From the NCBI GenBank assembly GCA_041569895.1, contig JBFFXF010000022.1, positions 1 to 42,975 on the forward strand: DNA of 42,975 nucleotides, in the 5' to 3' direction. A program made the position numbers and the translations under genes. Origin of the DNA: JBFFXF01 sp041569895 (GTDB lineage Bacteria > Planctomycetota > UBA8108 > JACQVS01). The notes under the pieces were generated by a model. That model did not search any database. It was not told the DNA's origin and saw nothing but the letters and a program-made list of their open reading frames with translations. Shown in pieces: positions 23,930 through 31,916 of this stretch (within the stretch, counting starts at the first letter, position 1; each line of letters begins with the position of its first letter).

Positions 23930-25396
23930 GTGACGAAGCCGGAGGACGGTGCACCGAGAGACCCTGCACGGAGGACGCTCGTGTTCGCCATCGCGCGCCT
24001 GATGTGGATCAGGTTTCGCAGGCTCGGCCTGTGGGCGCCGGCCCTGATTGTACCACTGGCGCTTGTCGGCGTGGCGCTTTTCGTCGGCGACCAGCCGGTA
24101 ACGCTCGCCAGCAAGCTGATCCTCGACTTCGTCTTCTACGCCTTGCCCGCGCTCGCCATCCTCGCGCTCATCACCGCCGTCGACCGATCGCGGTGGGACC
24201 TCGTGCTGACGCGCCCGATCGGCTTCGGCCGGCTGCTCCTCGGAATCTGGGCGGGAGGCACGGCGCCGTTCCTCGGGTGTCACGTCCTCCTCGTGCTGAC
24301 GGCGGCCACGATCAGCGCTCTCGGACCGGAGCCCGAGCCGTCCGCCTCGGCCGCGCCGGCGAGCGCCGTCGAGTACGCATCCGACGTGCGCTTCTGGCGA
24401 GGCACGCCCGACAGGCCCTTCGGCGAGCCGACCGTGGTGTCGGAGCGCGAGGAGCGGCTCGCCTGGCTCGAGTCGCCGGCGCCCTGGACGTTCGAGGTCC
24501 GCGGGGTGCGCGGAGGCACCGCGCCCGGCGGCTTCATCGAGGCGCGTCTCGTCACCGAGGTGGGGCGCACCGTCGTCCACGGTCATGAGGCGGGCCCGCC
24601 GGAGCTCTACCGCGCGAAGTCGATCTCGGCGCGCGTGCGGTTCCAGGACGGGCATGGCGAGGACCTGGCGCCGCCGGTCGATCTCGTGCTGCTCAACCGC
24701 GAGAAGGTCGATTTCCTGATCCCGCCGGCCGCCGTGCTCGAGGACGGGCGGCTCTTCGTCGTCGTCGAGTCGACGGAGGAGCGTTCGGCGACCGGCGCCG
24801 AGCACGATGGAGTGTTCGTCTTCTGGTTCGAGAGGAGGCTCTCGTCCTCCGACCGGTCCGGGGAGGACGGTGTGTTCGCGCTGGCGCTCGACGACCGTCA
24901 CCTTCCCGCGTCCGGACTGCTCGTCGTCCAGCGACGGTGGCCGCAATCCGTGAACATCCTGCGCACCGGTCTGCTCGGGGCGGGACTCCTGCCGATGGTG
25001 ACCGCGGTGGCGACGTTCTCGGCGGCGCTCTTCGGCATGGCGGTCTCCTTCGCCTTCAACCTGACGCTCTTCCTGTGCGGCATCTCGATGGGCTTCCTCG
25101 AGGAGGTCGTCGACAGCCTTTCGATCGTCAGCACGACCGTCCTGCTCGGCGATCCGCTCGATCTGCAGGTGCTGCGCGAGCCCGGGTGGTTCGATCACGC
25201 GCTCGAGTCGTTCCTGCGCTTCTGGCTCCTCGTGCTCCCCGACTTCCGCGGCTTCCACGGCGTCGACTACCTGCTCGGCGGCGAGGCGGTTGCGTGGCGC
25301 ATGATCACGGAGGCGTCCGGAGCGGCGCTCGGCTACTCGGCGTGCTTCCTCGCCGGCGCGTTCCTGCTTCTCCGGAGCTGGGAGATCGGCAAGTGA
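23930..25396 (+). CDS. Polytopic membrane protein, ABC-2 permease-like
   Basis: The 488-aa protein has two groups of membrane helices. One lies at about 34-130 (ALIVPLALVGVALFVG, FYALPALAILALITAV, LLLGIWAGGTAPFLGCHVLLVL), the other at about 355-405 plus a C-terminal helix. They are separated by a soluble region of some 220 residues predicted to be extracytoplasmic and beta-rich. The helix-loop-helix layout resembles NosY/ABC-2-type permeases, but no ATPase gene is adjacent, so transport is only a suggestion. The start is GTG 23930; later in-frame starts (GTG 23981, ATG 24002) are possible and would leave more promoter room. Its last bases overlap the GTG start of the next gene (GTGA), so the pair is coupled. 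Confidence 0.7.
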   Translation: MTKPEDGAPRDPARRTLVFAIARLMWIRFRRLGLWAPALIVPLALVGVALFVGDQPVTLASKLILDFVFYALPALAILALITAVDRSRWDLVLTRPIGFGRLLLGIWAGGTAPFLGCHVLLVLTAATISALGPEPEPSASAAPASAVEYASDVRFWRGTPDRPFGEPTVVSEREERLAWLESPAPWTFEVRGVRGGTAPGGFIEARLVTEVGRTVVHGHEAGPPELYRAKSISARVRFQDGHGEDLAPPVDLVLLNREKVDFLIPPAAVLEDGRLFVVVESTEERSATGAEHDGVFVFWFERRLSSSDRSGEDGVFALALDDRHLPASGLLVVQRRWPQSVNILRTGLLGAGLLPMVTAVATFSAALFGMAVSFAFNLTLFLCGISMGFLEEVVDSLSIVSTTVLLGDPLDLQVLREPGWFDHALESFLRFWLLVLPDFRGFHGVDYLLGGEAVAWRMITEASGAALGYSACFLAGAFLLLRSWEIGK

Positions 25397-26295
25397 ACGA
25401 CCGGGGCACGCGTCGATTTCTCCTCCTGCTCGCGGTGCTCCTCGTCGCGCTACTCGTCGTCAAGGGCCGCCTCCGCCGCCTGCGCCTCGACGAGTCCGAC
25501 CCGTCGCGGACCCTCGCCGGCGTCTTCACGCCGGGCGAGCAGGTCGCCGCCGCTCTGCTCGGCGGCTTCCGGTCCATCCTGCTCAACGTGCTCTGGGTGC
25601 GGATCCAGTCCCGCGTCGAGGACCGCGAGTTCCTCGAGCTCCCCTTCCTGCTCAAGGCGGTCGAGGAGCTGCAGGGGATCTCGCCGATGGTCTTCCAGAT
25701 GCAGGCGAGGATGATGTGTCTCGACATCCCGGTGGTGATTCGCGGGGAGCAGGCGCGGTGGTCCTGGATACGGCGCGGCCTCGGCGTCCTCGAGCGCGGC
25801 CTCGAACGCTTCCCGCGCGACGTGCAGATGCTCGAGGAAGCCGGTTTCATCTATTTCGTGCGGTTCCATCCGCGCACCGGCGCCGCCGATCGCGAACGGT
25901 TCCTCGGCGACGCCGAGCTCAATCCCGACGGCACCGATCCGTTCTGGATCGCGTCGGACCTCCTCGAGCGAGCGCTCGAGAATCCGGAGCACAGCGTCAA
26001 GGTCGACAGGCTCTTCTGGCTGGTGCAGACCGTGCGGGCGGGCGTGCTGCTCGACGTGGACCTCGAGAAGCTGCGCGATCCGTCGACCGTGGCCGCCGCG
26101 CGCGCTCGTCTCGCCGATCCCGACCTGGCGCGGGCGATGAACGCGCTCCTCGATCGGTCGCTCCGCCACCTCGAGCACGTCGAGTCCGATCACATGGCGC
26201 GAGCGGAGAGCGAGCGCGTGCAGCGCATCTTCCAGGGGTGGATCGAGCTCGGGCGCGCGCAGATCGCGACGTTCCGGGAAACGCTGCTCGACTGA
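25393..26295 (+). CDS. Membrane-anchored hypothetical protein
   Basis: The 300-aa product has one N-terminal hydrophobic segment (FLLLLAVLLVALLVVKG, about 9-25) and a helical soluble domain. Segments such as LLGGFRSILLNVLWVRIQSRVEDREFLELPFLLKAVEELQ and SPMVFQMQARMMCLDIPVVI resemble the TPR-like membrane-associated proteins often encoded beside ABC-2-like permeases, but I cannot name a family. The start is GTG 25393, overlapping the stop of the permease-like gene. Together the two would form a membrane complex of unknown role. The gene is followed by a 408-base gene-free stretch. Confidence 0.75.
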   Translation: MNDRGTRRFLLLLAVLLVALLVVKGRLRRLRLDESDPSRTLAGVFTPGEQVAAALLGGFRSILLNVLWVRIQSRVEDREFLELPFLLKAVEELQGISPMVFQMQARMMCLDIPVVIRGEQARWSWIRRGLGVLERGLERFPRDVQMLEEAGFIYFVRFHPRTGAADRERFLGDAELNPDGTDPFWIASDLLERALENPEHSVKVDRLFWLVQTVRAGVLLDVDLEKLRDPSTVAAARARLADPDLARAMNALLDRSLRHLEHVESDHMARAESERVQRIFQGWIELGRAQIATFRETLLD

Positions 26296-26355
26296 CCGCC
26301 GTCGGCGGGCTCCGTTTCGCGCCGGTCCGCGTTTGGCGGGCCGCGGAGATCGCGG

Positions 26356-26384
26356 TTGAAAATGGCGCGGCAACCGCCTAAGCT
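26356..26384 (+). promoter_or_regulatory. Candidate promoter of rsfS-tsaE
   Basis: TTGAAA (26356-26361), 17-base spacer, TAAGCT (26379-26384). The -35 matches four of six, including TTGA, and the -10 three of six. It lies 320 bases before the chosen rsfS start, giving a long leader that contains the 12-bp repeat. The 26296-26703 gap holds this promoter, the repeat and no other recognisable feature. Confidence 0.4.
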
Positions 26385-26437
26385 TCCGATGACTCGGGTA
26401 CGCGTCCGGGCCTTCCCCGGCGCCGCCAGCGCGAAAG

Positions 26438-26498
26438 CCCACGCAGGGATCGCACGCAGGGTCCCACGCAGGGTCCCACGCAGGGTCCCACGCAGGGG
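26438..26498. repeat. 12-bp minisatellite (CCCACGCAGGGT), about five copies
   Basis: CCCACGCAGGGT-type units. The first two copies are degenerate, the next three (to 26498) are near identical. They lie in the leader of rsfS. In one frame they would encode RRVP repeats as an N-terminal extension of RsfS, which I doubt. Confidence 0.85.
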
Positions 26499-26703
26499 AC
26501 GCTGCAGGGACTTGCCCGACTCGGCCGGAACGCTTCCGGCACGACTCGCACTCGTGGAGGGACGACTGACGCAGGCACGACGACAGATCCTCGACCGCGC
26601 GACCGCCACCGAGGACAGGGATTCCCGGAAGGGGGCGCACGACGAGGGAGCGGAGAACCCCGCTGCGGGCGGCAGTCCAGCCAGCGACGGCACGGCGAGC
26701 GAG

Positions 26704-27090
26704 ATGCAGGCGGTCGACCTGGCCCGCCGCTGCGCCGAGATCCTCGACTCCAAGCGCCTCTCGGACGTCTCCATCTTCGACGTCAGCCGCACCCTGCAGA
26801 TCTCCGACTTCTTCGTCATCGCGTCCGGCACCAGCACGCGGCAGATCCAGTCCGCGTGCGACGCCATCGAGCAGGAGCTGAAGAAGCGGGGCGTGACGCG
26901 GTTCGGCATCGAGGGGTACAGCGAGGGCAAGTGGGTGCTCCTCGATTACGACATCGTCGTGATCCATCTCTTCCTCGAGGAGCAGCGGCGGTATTACGAC
27001 CTGGAGCTCCTCTGGGGTGACAGCCCACGCGTCTCGTGGTCCTCGGAGACCGTCGCGAGCGGCGACGAATCGCGCGACGCCTCCCAATGA
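26704..27090 (+). CDS. rsfS: Ribosome silencing factor RsfS
   Basis: RsfS (DUF143, Iojap-like) binds ribosomal protein L14 and keeps the subunits apart in starvation or stationary phase. The 128-aa form from ATG 26704 has the diagnostic segments AEILDSKRLSDVSIFDVSR, ISDFFVIASGTSTRQIQSACDAIEQEL, GIEGYSEGKWVLLDYDIVVIHLF and RRYYDLELLWGD. The frame stays open upstream to 26356, but that stretch contains a candidate promoter, a 12-bp repeat and Arg-rich low-complexity sequence, so I regard it as non-coding. RsfS proteins are usually about 105-130 aa. The Shine-Dalgarno is weak. It is followed by a hairpin and tsaE. Confidence 0.93.
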   Translation: MQAVDLARRCAEILDSKRLSDVSIFDVSRTLQISDFFVIASGTSTRQIQSACDAIEQELKKRGVTRFGIEGYSEGKWVLLDYDIVVIHLFLEEQRRYYDLELLWGDSPRVSWSSETVASGDESRDASQ

Positions 27091-27093
27091 GTT

Positions 27094-27129
27094 GTGCCGG
27101 AGTTCACAAGGATTTGTGAATCCCGGCAC
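27094..27129 (+). terminator. 16-bp imperfect hairpin between rsfS and tsaE
   Basis: Arms 27094-27109 (GTGCCGGAGTTCACAA) and 27114-27129 (TTGTGAATCCCGGCAC) pair over 16 positions with one A-C mismatch and one G-U pair; the loop is GGAT. It begins three bases after the rsfS stop and ends three bases before the tsaE ATG, occupying the whole ribosome-binding region. It could terminate, attenuate, or block tsaE translation. Confidence 0.6.
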
Positions 27130-27132
27130 TGA

Positions 27133-27663
27133 ATGAGCGCGATGGGGTCTTTCCCCTTTCCCGTCCTCGCCGAGCTCGAATCGCGTTCAGCGGCACAGAC
27201 ACGCGCGCTCGGAGAGCGCCTCGGCGCCGCCATGCCCATCCCCGCGGTCCTCGGTCTCGTCGGCGAGCTCGGCAGCGGCAAGACGCTCCTCACCAAGGGG
27301 CTGGCCCGCGGCCTCGGAGTGCGCGAGGCCGATCGGGTCAACAGCCCGACCTTCGTCGTCATGCAGGAGTACGTCGGTCGCGCCAGGATCCATCACTACG
27401 ACACGTATCGTCTCGAGGGCTCGGCCGAGCTCGCGGCGATCGGATTCGAGGAGGACCTCGACCCACGCGAGCCGCTCGTGGTCGTCGTCGAGTGGGCGGA
27501 CCGCGTCGCCGACCTGCTGCCGCCCGAGACCCTCGTCGTCGAGCTCGAGCACGCCGGGACCGCGGACGATCCCGGCGACGACTCCGGCACACGGCGCGTG
27601 ACGTTTTGCGGCGACCCCGACCGATGGCGCGCCGTCGTCGACGACGCCATCGGCGCGGCTTGA
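27133..27663 (+). CDS. tsaE: tRNA threonylcarbamoyladenosine biosynthesis ATPase TsaE
   Basis: TsaE is the small P-loop ATPase that works with TsaB and TsaD to make the t6A base 37 modification in ANN-decoding tRNAs. The 176-aa protein has Walker A GELGSGKT (44-51), followed by LLTKGLARGLG, VNSPTFVVMQEY and HYDTYRL (Walker-B-like region), and VVVVEWADRVADLLP near the C-terminus. The C-terminal 40 residues form a slightly long tail with an Asp-rich linker. ATG 27133 has no Shine-Dalgarno because the hairpin ends three bases before it; ATG 27142 is an alternative. TsaB and TsaD are not in the window. Confidence 0.95.
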   Translation: MSAMGSFPFPVLAELESRSAAQTRALGERLGAAMPIPAVLGLVGELGSGKTLLTKGLARGLGVREADRVNSPTFVVMQEYVGRARIHHYDTYRLEGSAELAAIGFEEDLDPREPLVVVVEWADRVADLLPPETLVVELEHAGTADDPGDDSGTRRVTFCGDPDRWRAVVDDAIGAA

Positions 27664-27764
27664 GCCGCGATCATCCTCTCCGTGGCGGACCGTATCGGTG
27701 TTTCCGCGTCTCTGGTAGGCTGCCCTGCGGGGGACGGGAGAACAGCACCACGGCGAGGAGGATC

Positions 27765-29738
27765 ATGATGACGACGACGAGGACGAGGACGAGGGGGGCG
27801 CGGTCGAGGGGTTCGTTTCGGCAGGTGAGTCTCGCGCTGGGGATGATGGTCGCCATTGTGTCGGTCGCCGCCGATCGGGTTCCACGCCGGCCCGATGGCA
27901 AGGGAGACGTGACCATCTCGGGCGACTTGCGCCGCTGGCACAAGGTCACGCTCACCCTCGACGGCCCGTTCGCCCACGAGCGCGACAGCGACCCGAACCC
28001 GTTCGTCGACTACCGCATGACGGTCTCCTTCGCGCACTCGTCCGGGTCGCCGGCGTACGAGGTCCCCGGCTACTTCGCCGCCGACGGCAAGGCCGCCGAG
28101 ACGTCGGCCGAGTCGGGCACCAGCTGGCGCGCGCACCTGTCGCCGGACAGGACCGGCGAGTGGACCTACCGCGTGTCGTTCGTCAGGGGCGGCGGCGCGG
28201 CCCTCGATCCCGACGCCGAGGCCGAGCCGCTGCGCCCGTACCACGGGCGCTCGGGACGATTCACCGTCGCGCCGTCGGAGCGCCGCGGCCGGGATCTCCG
28301 AGCCCGGGGACGCCTGTCGTACGTCGGCGAGCACTACCTGCGGTTTGCCGGCACCGGCGAGTACTTCCTCAAGGCGGGGCCGGACGCGCCGGAGACCCTG
28401 CTCGCCTATCGAGACTTCGACGGCACCTCGACGCGCAAGGCGCGACTCAAGACCTGGGCGCCACACGTGCGCGACTGGCGCGAGGGAGACCCGACGTGGA
28501 AGGGAGGGCGCGGCAAGGGACTGATCGGCGCCCTGAACTACCTCGCGTCGAAGGGCTGCAACGTGTTCTCGTTCCTGCCGTACAACGCGGGCGGCGATGG
28601 TGACAACGTCTGGCCGTTCGTCGAGCGCGACGACAAGCTGCACTACGACTGCTCGAAGCTCGACCAGTGGCAGATCGTCTTCGACCACGCGCAGTCGCTC
28701 GGCCTCTACCTCCACTTCAAGCTGCAGGAGCAGGAGATCGACGACAACCACCCCGGCGGCGAGCGCAAGCCCGGCCGCGTGCCGACCGCGCTCGACGGCG
28801 GCGAGCTCGGGCCGACCCGGAAGCTCTACTGCCGCGAGCTCATCGCCCGCTTCGCGCACGAGCTCGCCCTCAACTGGAACCTTGGCGAGGAGAACACGCA
28901 GTCGCCGGAGGAGCAGCGAGCGATGGCCCGCTACATCCGCGACACCGACCCGTACGATCACCACATCGTCGTGCACACCTTCCCGAACGCGCAGGACCGC
29001 GTCTACGAGAAGCTGCTCGGCGACCGGTCCGTGCTGACCGGCGCCTCACTGCAGAACGCGTGGCACCAAGCGCACCAGCGCACGCGGAAGTGGGTGCGCG
29101 AGTCGGCGCGCGCCGGCAGGCCCTGGGTGGTGGCCAACGACGAGCAGGGACCCGCCAGCATGGGTGTGCCACCGGACCCGGGATACGAGGGATCGGACGG
29201 CAAGGCGACCGACGGCGACAGGAAGTACGATCTCCACGACATCCGCAAGTACACGCTGTGGGGAACGCTGATGGCCGGCGGGGCCGGCGTCGAGTACTAC
29301 TTCGGCTACCAGTTGCCGCAGAACGACCTCATCTGCGAGGACTTCCGCAGCCGCGACCGCTCGTGGGACTTCTGCCGCATCGCGCTCGACTTCTTCCGCG
29401 ACGAGAAGATCCCGTTCTGGGCGATGCGGAGCGCGGACGAGCTCGTCGGCAATCCCTCCGGCGACAACAGCGTCTACTGCTTCGCCGAACCGAAGCAGCT
29501 CTACCTCGTGTTCCTTCCCCGGGGCGGCACCGCCTCGCTCGAACTCGCCGGCGCCGACGGCCCCTTCGACGTCCTCTGGTTCGATCCCCGCCGCGGCGGC
29601 GCGCCGCGCAGGGGCACGACGACCCGCGTCGAGGCCGGCAGGACGGTCCCCCTCGGCCAGGCCCCGGCCGAGCGCGAGGAGGACTGGCTGGTGATCGTGC
29701 GGAAGGCGCGGGCGACGCGGGGGTCGGGATCGGACTGA
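27765..29738 (+). CDS. Secreted DUF5060 glycosidase-like protein
   Basis: The 657-aa protein has an Arg/Thr-rich N-terminus and a hydrophobic stretch (FRQVSLALGMMVAIVSVAADRV) acting as a probable signal peptide. A DUF5060 beta-sandwich follows at about 45-170 (HKVTLTLDGPFAHE, NPFVDYRMTVSF, YEVPGYFAADG, GEWTYRVSF), then a TIM-barrel-like region, where the acidic residues of WNLGEENTQSPEE and VANDEQGPASMG are candidate active-site residues. DUF5060/DUF4038 proteins are usually polysaccharide-degrading glycosidases, so extracellular sugar cleavage is likely but the substrate is unknown. Two adjacent ATG codons (27765, 27768) follow GAGGAG; I took the first. A run of GACGAGGACGAGG precedes residue 15. 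The gene is followed by the composite repeat. Confidence 0.85.
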   Translation: MMTTTRTRTRGARSRGSFRQVSLALGMMVAIVSVAADRVPRRPDGKGDVTISGDLRRWHKVTLTLDGPFAHERDSDPNPFVDYRMTVSFAHSSGSPAYEVPGYFAADGKAAETSAESGTSWRAHLSPDRTGEWTYRVSFVRGGGAALDPDAEAEPLRPYHGRSGRFTVAPSERRGRDLRARGRLSYVGEHYLRFAGTGEYFLKAGPDAPETLLAYRDFDGTSTRKARLKTWAPHVRDWREGDPTWKGGRGKGLIGALNYLASKGCNVFSFLPYNAGGDGDNVWPFVERDDKLHYDCSKLDQWQIVFDHAQSLGLYLHFKLQEQEIDDNHPGGERKPGRVPTALDGGELGPTRKLYCRELIARFAHELALNWNLGEENTQSPEEQRAMARYIRDTDPYDHHIVVHTFPNAQDRVYEKLLGDRSVLTGASLQNAWHQAHQRTRKWVRESARAGRPWVVANDEQGPASMGVPPDPGYEGSDGKATDGDRKYDLHDIRKYTLWGTLMAGGAGVEYYFGYQLPQNDLICEDFRSRDRSWDFCRIALDFFRDEKIPFWAMRSADELVGNPSGDNSVYCFAEPKQLYLVFLPRGGTASLELAGADGPFDVLWFDPRRGGAPRRGTTTRVEAGRTVPLGQAPAEREEDWLVIVRKARATRGSGSD

Positions 29739-29792
29739 TTCCGATCGCGGTGTCGACTCGCGGATACCGATTCCGCCCCAGCGTTGCAAAAA

Positions 29793-30071
29793 CGTACCCG
29801 TACCCGTACCCGTGCCCGTTCCCGTGCCCGTTCCCGTGCCCGTTCCCGTCCTCGAGGACTCTGGTTGCGGAGTCCGATGATCGACTCCGATTCCGACGGC
29901 CGATACCGACTCCGATTCCGACTCCGATGACCGACTCCGATCTCCGACTCTGATCTCTGACCTCTGTCTCTGTCTCTGTCTCTGTCTCCGAGTCCTTTCC
30001 GGCCCGCGCCGGTCATCGAGGACGGGGACGGGAACGGGGACGGGAACGGGGTCGCGGACTCGGACTCGGAC
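29793..30071 (+). repeat. Composite intergenic repeat, copy A
   Basis: This 280-base mosaic lies in the 29739-30191 gap, which has no gene. On the plus strand the order is CCCGTA/CCCGTT/CCCGTG hexamers (29793-29849); a palindrome CCTCGAGG (29850-29857) opening a largely non-repetitive core with GGTTGCGGAGTCCG; CCGATT/CCGACT hexamers (to about 29960); CTCTGT hexamers (29962-29989); a short link (GTCATCGAGGACG, 30012-30024); then GGGGACGGGAAC and GGACTC units to 30071. The core recurs in inverted orientation in copy B at 36129-36059, with about 90 percent identity by hand alignment. No stop codons interrupt the hexamers, so spurious ORFs cross it. Confidence 0.9.
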
Positions 30072-30191
30072 AGTGGGGGAAAGCTAAAGTCATCACTTCT
30101 CCCGCCCCGATCCATCCTCCGAGGGGCCGCCCGCACCGGGTGCGTCCCCTGCGTCGAGGTTACCGGAATCGAGGCGACGAGCGGCGACGAC

Positions 30192-31523
30192 GTGGCGAAG
30201 CCAGAGGACATACGGCTCGGACAGATCCTGATCCGCAAGCGCTGGTGCACGCTGCGCCAGGTCAACGAGGGGATCGAGGCGCAGAAGCAGCTGCGGGAGG
30301 ACGGGCGCACCCGGTCTCTCGGGTGGGTGCTCGTCAAGGGGAAGGTCCTCGAGGCCGAGCAGCTCAAGATGGCGCTCTCCGAGATCGGGCAGCTGCGTCT
30401 GGTCTGCCCTTCCTGCCGCCGGGATCGACCGATATCTCGCTACAGCTCCGACGCCCGGTACGAGTGCAAGAGCTGCAAGGAGAAGCTGATCCTCGACGGC
30501 GAGTCCGAGGAGGGATCGAGAAGCTCCGACGCGACGAAGGTGAACCTGCCGCTCAGCCCGCGGTCCCCGTCGTCGTCTCAGATCCTGTCGTCGAGCTCGA
30601 ATATCGGATCCGGTCGCGACGGCAGCGGCGGCGTCGACGATGACGCCGTGCTCGGCAAGGTCATCGGGGGCTGTCAGATCCTCGAGCGGCTCGCCAGCGG
30701 CGGCATGGGTGTCGTCTACAAGGCCAAGCAGCTCAAGCTCGGCCGCATCGTCGCCGTCAAGGTGCTCTCGGAGGACCTCGCCCGCGACCGCAAGTACGTC
30801 CACCGCTTCCTGCGGGAGGCGCAGTCGGCGGCCGAGCTGAACCACGGCAACATCGTTCACATCATCGACGTCGGCGAGATCAACTCGATCTTCTACATCA
30901 TCATGGAGTTTGTCGACGGATCCAACCTGCGCGACATCCTCGACGTGCAGAACGTCCTCGACGCGGAGCGCGTCCTCGAGATCGCGCTGCAGGCGAGCCA
31001 GGCCCTGCAGCACGCGCACAAGCGCGGCATCATCCACCGCGACATCAAGCCCGAGAACATCATGATCACGCGCGAGGGCATCGTGAAGATCGCCGATCTG
31101 GGCCTCGCGAAGAAGATCCACCCGGATCGCCGCGACAAGGGGATCACGCAGACCAAGGCGATCATGGGGACGCCCTACTACATGGGTCCGGAGCAGATCA
31201 AGGACTTCCGGGAGGTCGACGGCCGCACGGACATCTACAGCCTCGGGGTGACGATGTTCCGCGCGTTGACCGGGCAGGTCCCCTTCGACGGTCGGACGCC
31301 GGTCGAGGTGATGATCAAGGTCGTCGAGGGAAAGCGTCCGAAGATCAGCTCGCTCCGGCAAGGGATCCCTGCCGACGTCGAGGCGCTCGTCGACAAGATG
31401 ATGGAGCGCAACCCGGACAATCGCTTCCAGACCTTCACGGAAGTCATGCGCGGTCTCGACAGCGCGCTCCGGTCGCTGAGCATGGAGGACCGCCAGCGGG
31501 ACTCGGAGCAGACGCCGACGTGA
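30192..31523 (+). CDS. Hanks-type Ser/Thr protein kinase with MshEN-like and zinc-ribbon N-terminus
   Basis: The 443-aa protein starts GTG 30192 with a helical module (LGQILIRKRWCTLRQVNEGIEAQ...LGWVLVKGKVLEAEQLKMAL) that resembles the T2SSE N-terminal/MshEN domain. A four-cysteine zinc ribbon (C72, C75, C92, C95) and a Ser-rich linker follow. The kinase domain (about 158-430) is complete: glycine loop ASGGMGVVYKA, K190 in IVAVK, HRDIKPEN (D284), the metal motif DLG (302-304, in place of DFG), GTPYYMGPEQ, DIYSLGVTMF. It therefore looks active. There is no transmembrane segment, so it is cytoplasmic. MshEN modules can bind cyclic dinucleotides, a possible input. It may phosphorylate partners read by the FHA protein at 22407. 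Confidence 0.93.
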   Translation: MAKPEDIRLGQILIRKRWCTLRQVNEGIEAQKQLREDGRTRSLGWVLVKGKVLEAEQLKMALSEIGQLRLVCPSCRRDRPISRYSSDARYECKSCKEKLILDGESEEGSRSSDATKVNLPLSPRSPSSSQILSSSSNIGSGRDGSGGVDDDAVLGKVIGGCQILERLASGGMGVVYKAKQLKLGRIVAVKVLSEDLARDRKYVHRFLREAQSAAELNHGNIVHIIDVGEINSIFYIIMEFVDGSNLRDILDVQNVLDAERVLEIALQASQALQHAHKRGIIHRDIKPENIMITREGIVKIADLGLAKKIHPDRRDKGITQTKAIMGTPYYMGPEQIKDFREVDGRTDIYSLGVTMFRALTGQVPFDGRTPVEVMIKVVEGKRPKISSLRQGIPADVEALVDKMMERNPDNRFQTFTEVMRGLDSALRSLSMEDRQRDSEQTPT

Positions 31524-31567
31524 TCCCTCGAGATCCGGACCGGCACGTCTCCGGCTGGGAATCAGGC

Positions 31568-31597
31568 TTCAATGAACCGCAGCCACTTCCGTATAAT
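31568..31597 (+). promoter_or_regulatory. Promoter of the small protein/YhaN-like operon
   Basis: A perfect TATAAT at 31592-31597 with TTCAAT 18 bases upstream (31568-31573). A perfect -10 is rare in this GC-rich sequence. It lies 103 bases before ATG 31700 and argues against translating from GTG 31520. Confidence 0.65.
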
Positions 31598-31699
31598 GGT
31601 ACGGGTCGCGTTTCGATCCGTTCCGACCGCGGCGAGCGCGACGGTTCGCCGGGCGCTCCCCGTGGCGAGCGCCCGGTCGACGAGCACCGCGACCACGAG

Positions 31700-31915
31700 A
31701 TGACAGCGAACTCCGACGGCAACGACAGCGGACACGCAGCCTCCCTCCCCGACCGCGTCCTCACGGCTCCTCTCGAGCAGCTCGAGGCGGTCTTCCGGAA
31801 GAAGCACGAGGTGCTGATCAACCTCGGCGAGAAGGAGAAGGCCCGCCTCTGCGAGCGTGCCCGCGATCTCGCCCGGGCCCGCCTGGCGGCGCGTCTCGGC
31901 GAGGAGATGAGCTGA
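31700..31915 (+). CDS. Small charged protein upstream of the YhaN-like ATPase
   Basis: The 71-aa product is strongly helical and charged toward its C-terminus (LEQLEAVFRKKHEVLINLGEKEKARL), so a coiled-coil partner is likely. I chose ATG 31700 because a promoter lies between this and the in-frame GTG 31520 that overlaps the kinase stop. The stop is one base from the ATG of the YhaN-like gene. The tight spacing suggests it works with that ATPase; I do not recognise the family. Confidence 0.6.
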   Translation: MTANSDGNDSGHAASLPDRVLTAPLEQLEAVFRKKHEVLINLGEKEKARLCERARDLARARLAARLGEEMS

Positions 31916-31916
31916 G

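Noticed and set aside
26356..26703. N-terminal extension of RsfS with RRVP repeats
   Set aside because: It overlaps a candidate promoter and a minisatellite, and RsfS is complete from 26704.
29793..30071. Possible CRISPR array
   Set aside because: Units are 6-12 bp and contiguous; there are no unique spacers of 25-40 bp and no cas genes.
31520..31699. Upstream extension of the 71-aa protein from GTG 31520
   Set aside because: A perfect TATAAT lies inside this stretch, and the translated part is low-complexity.
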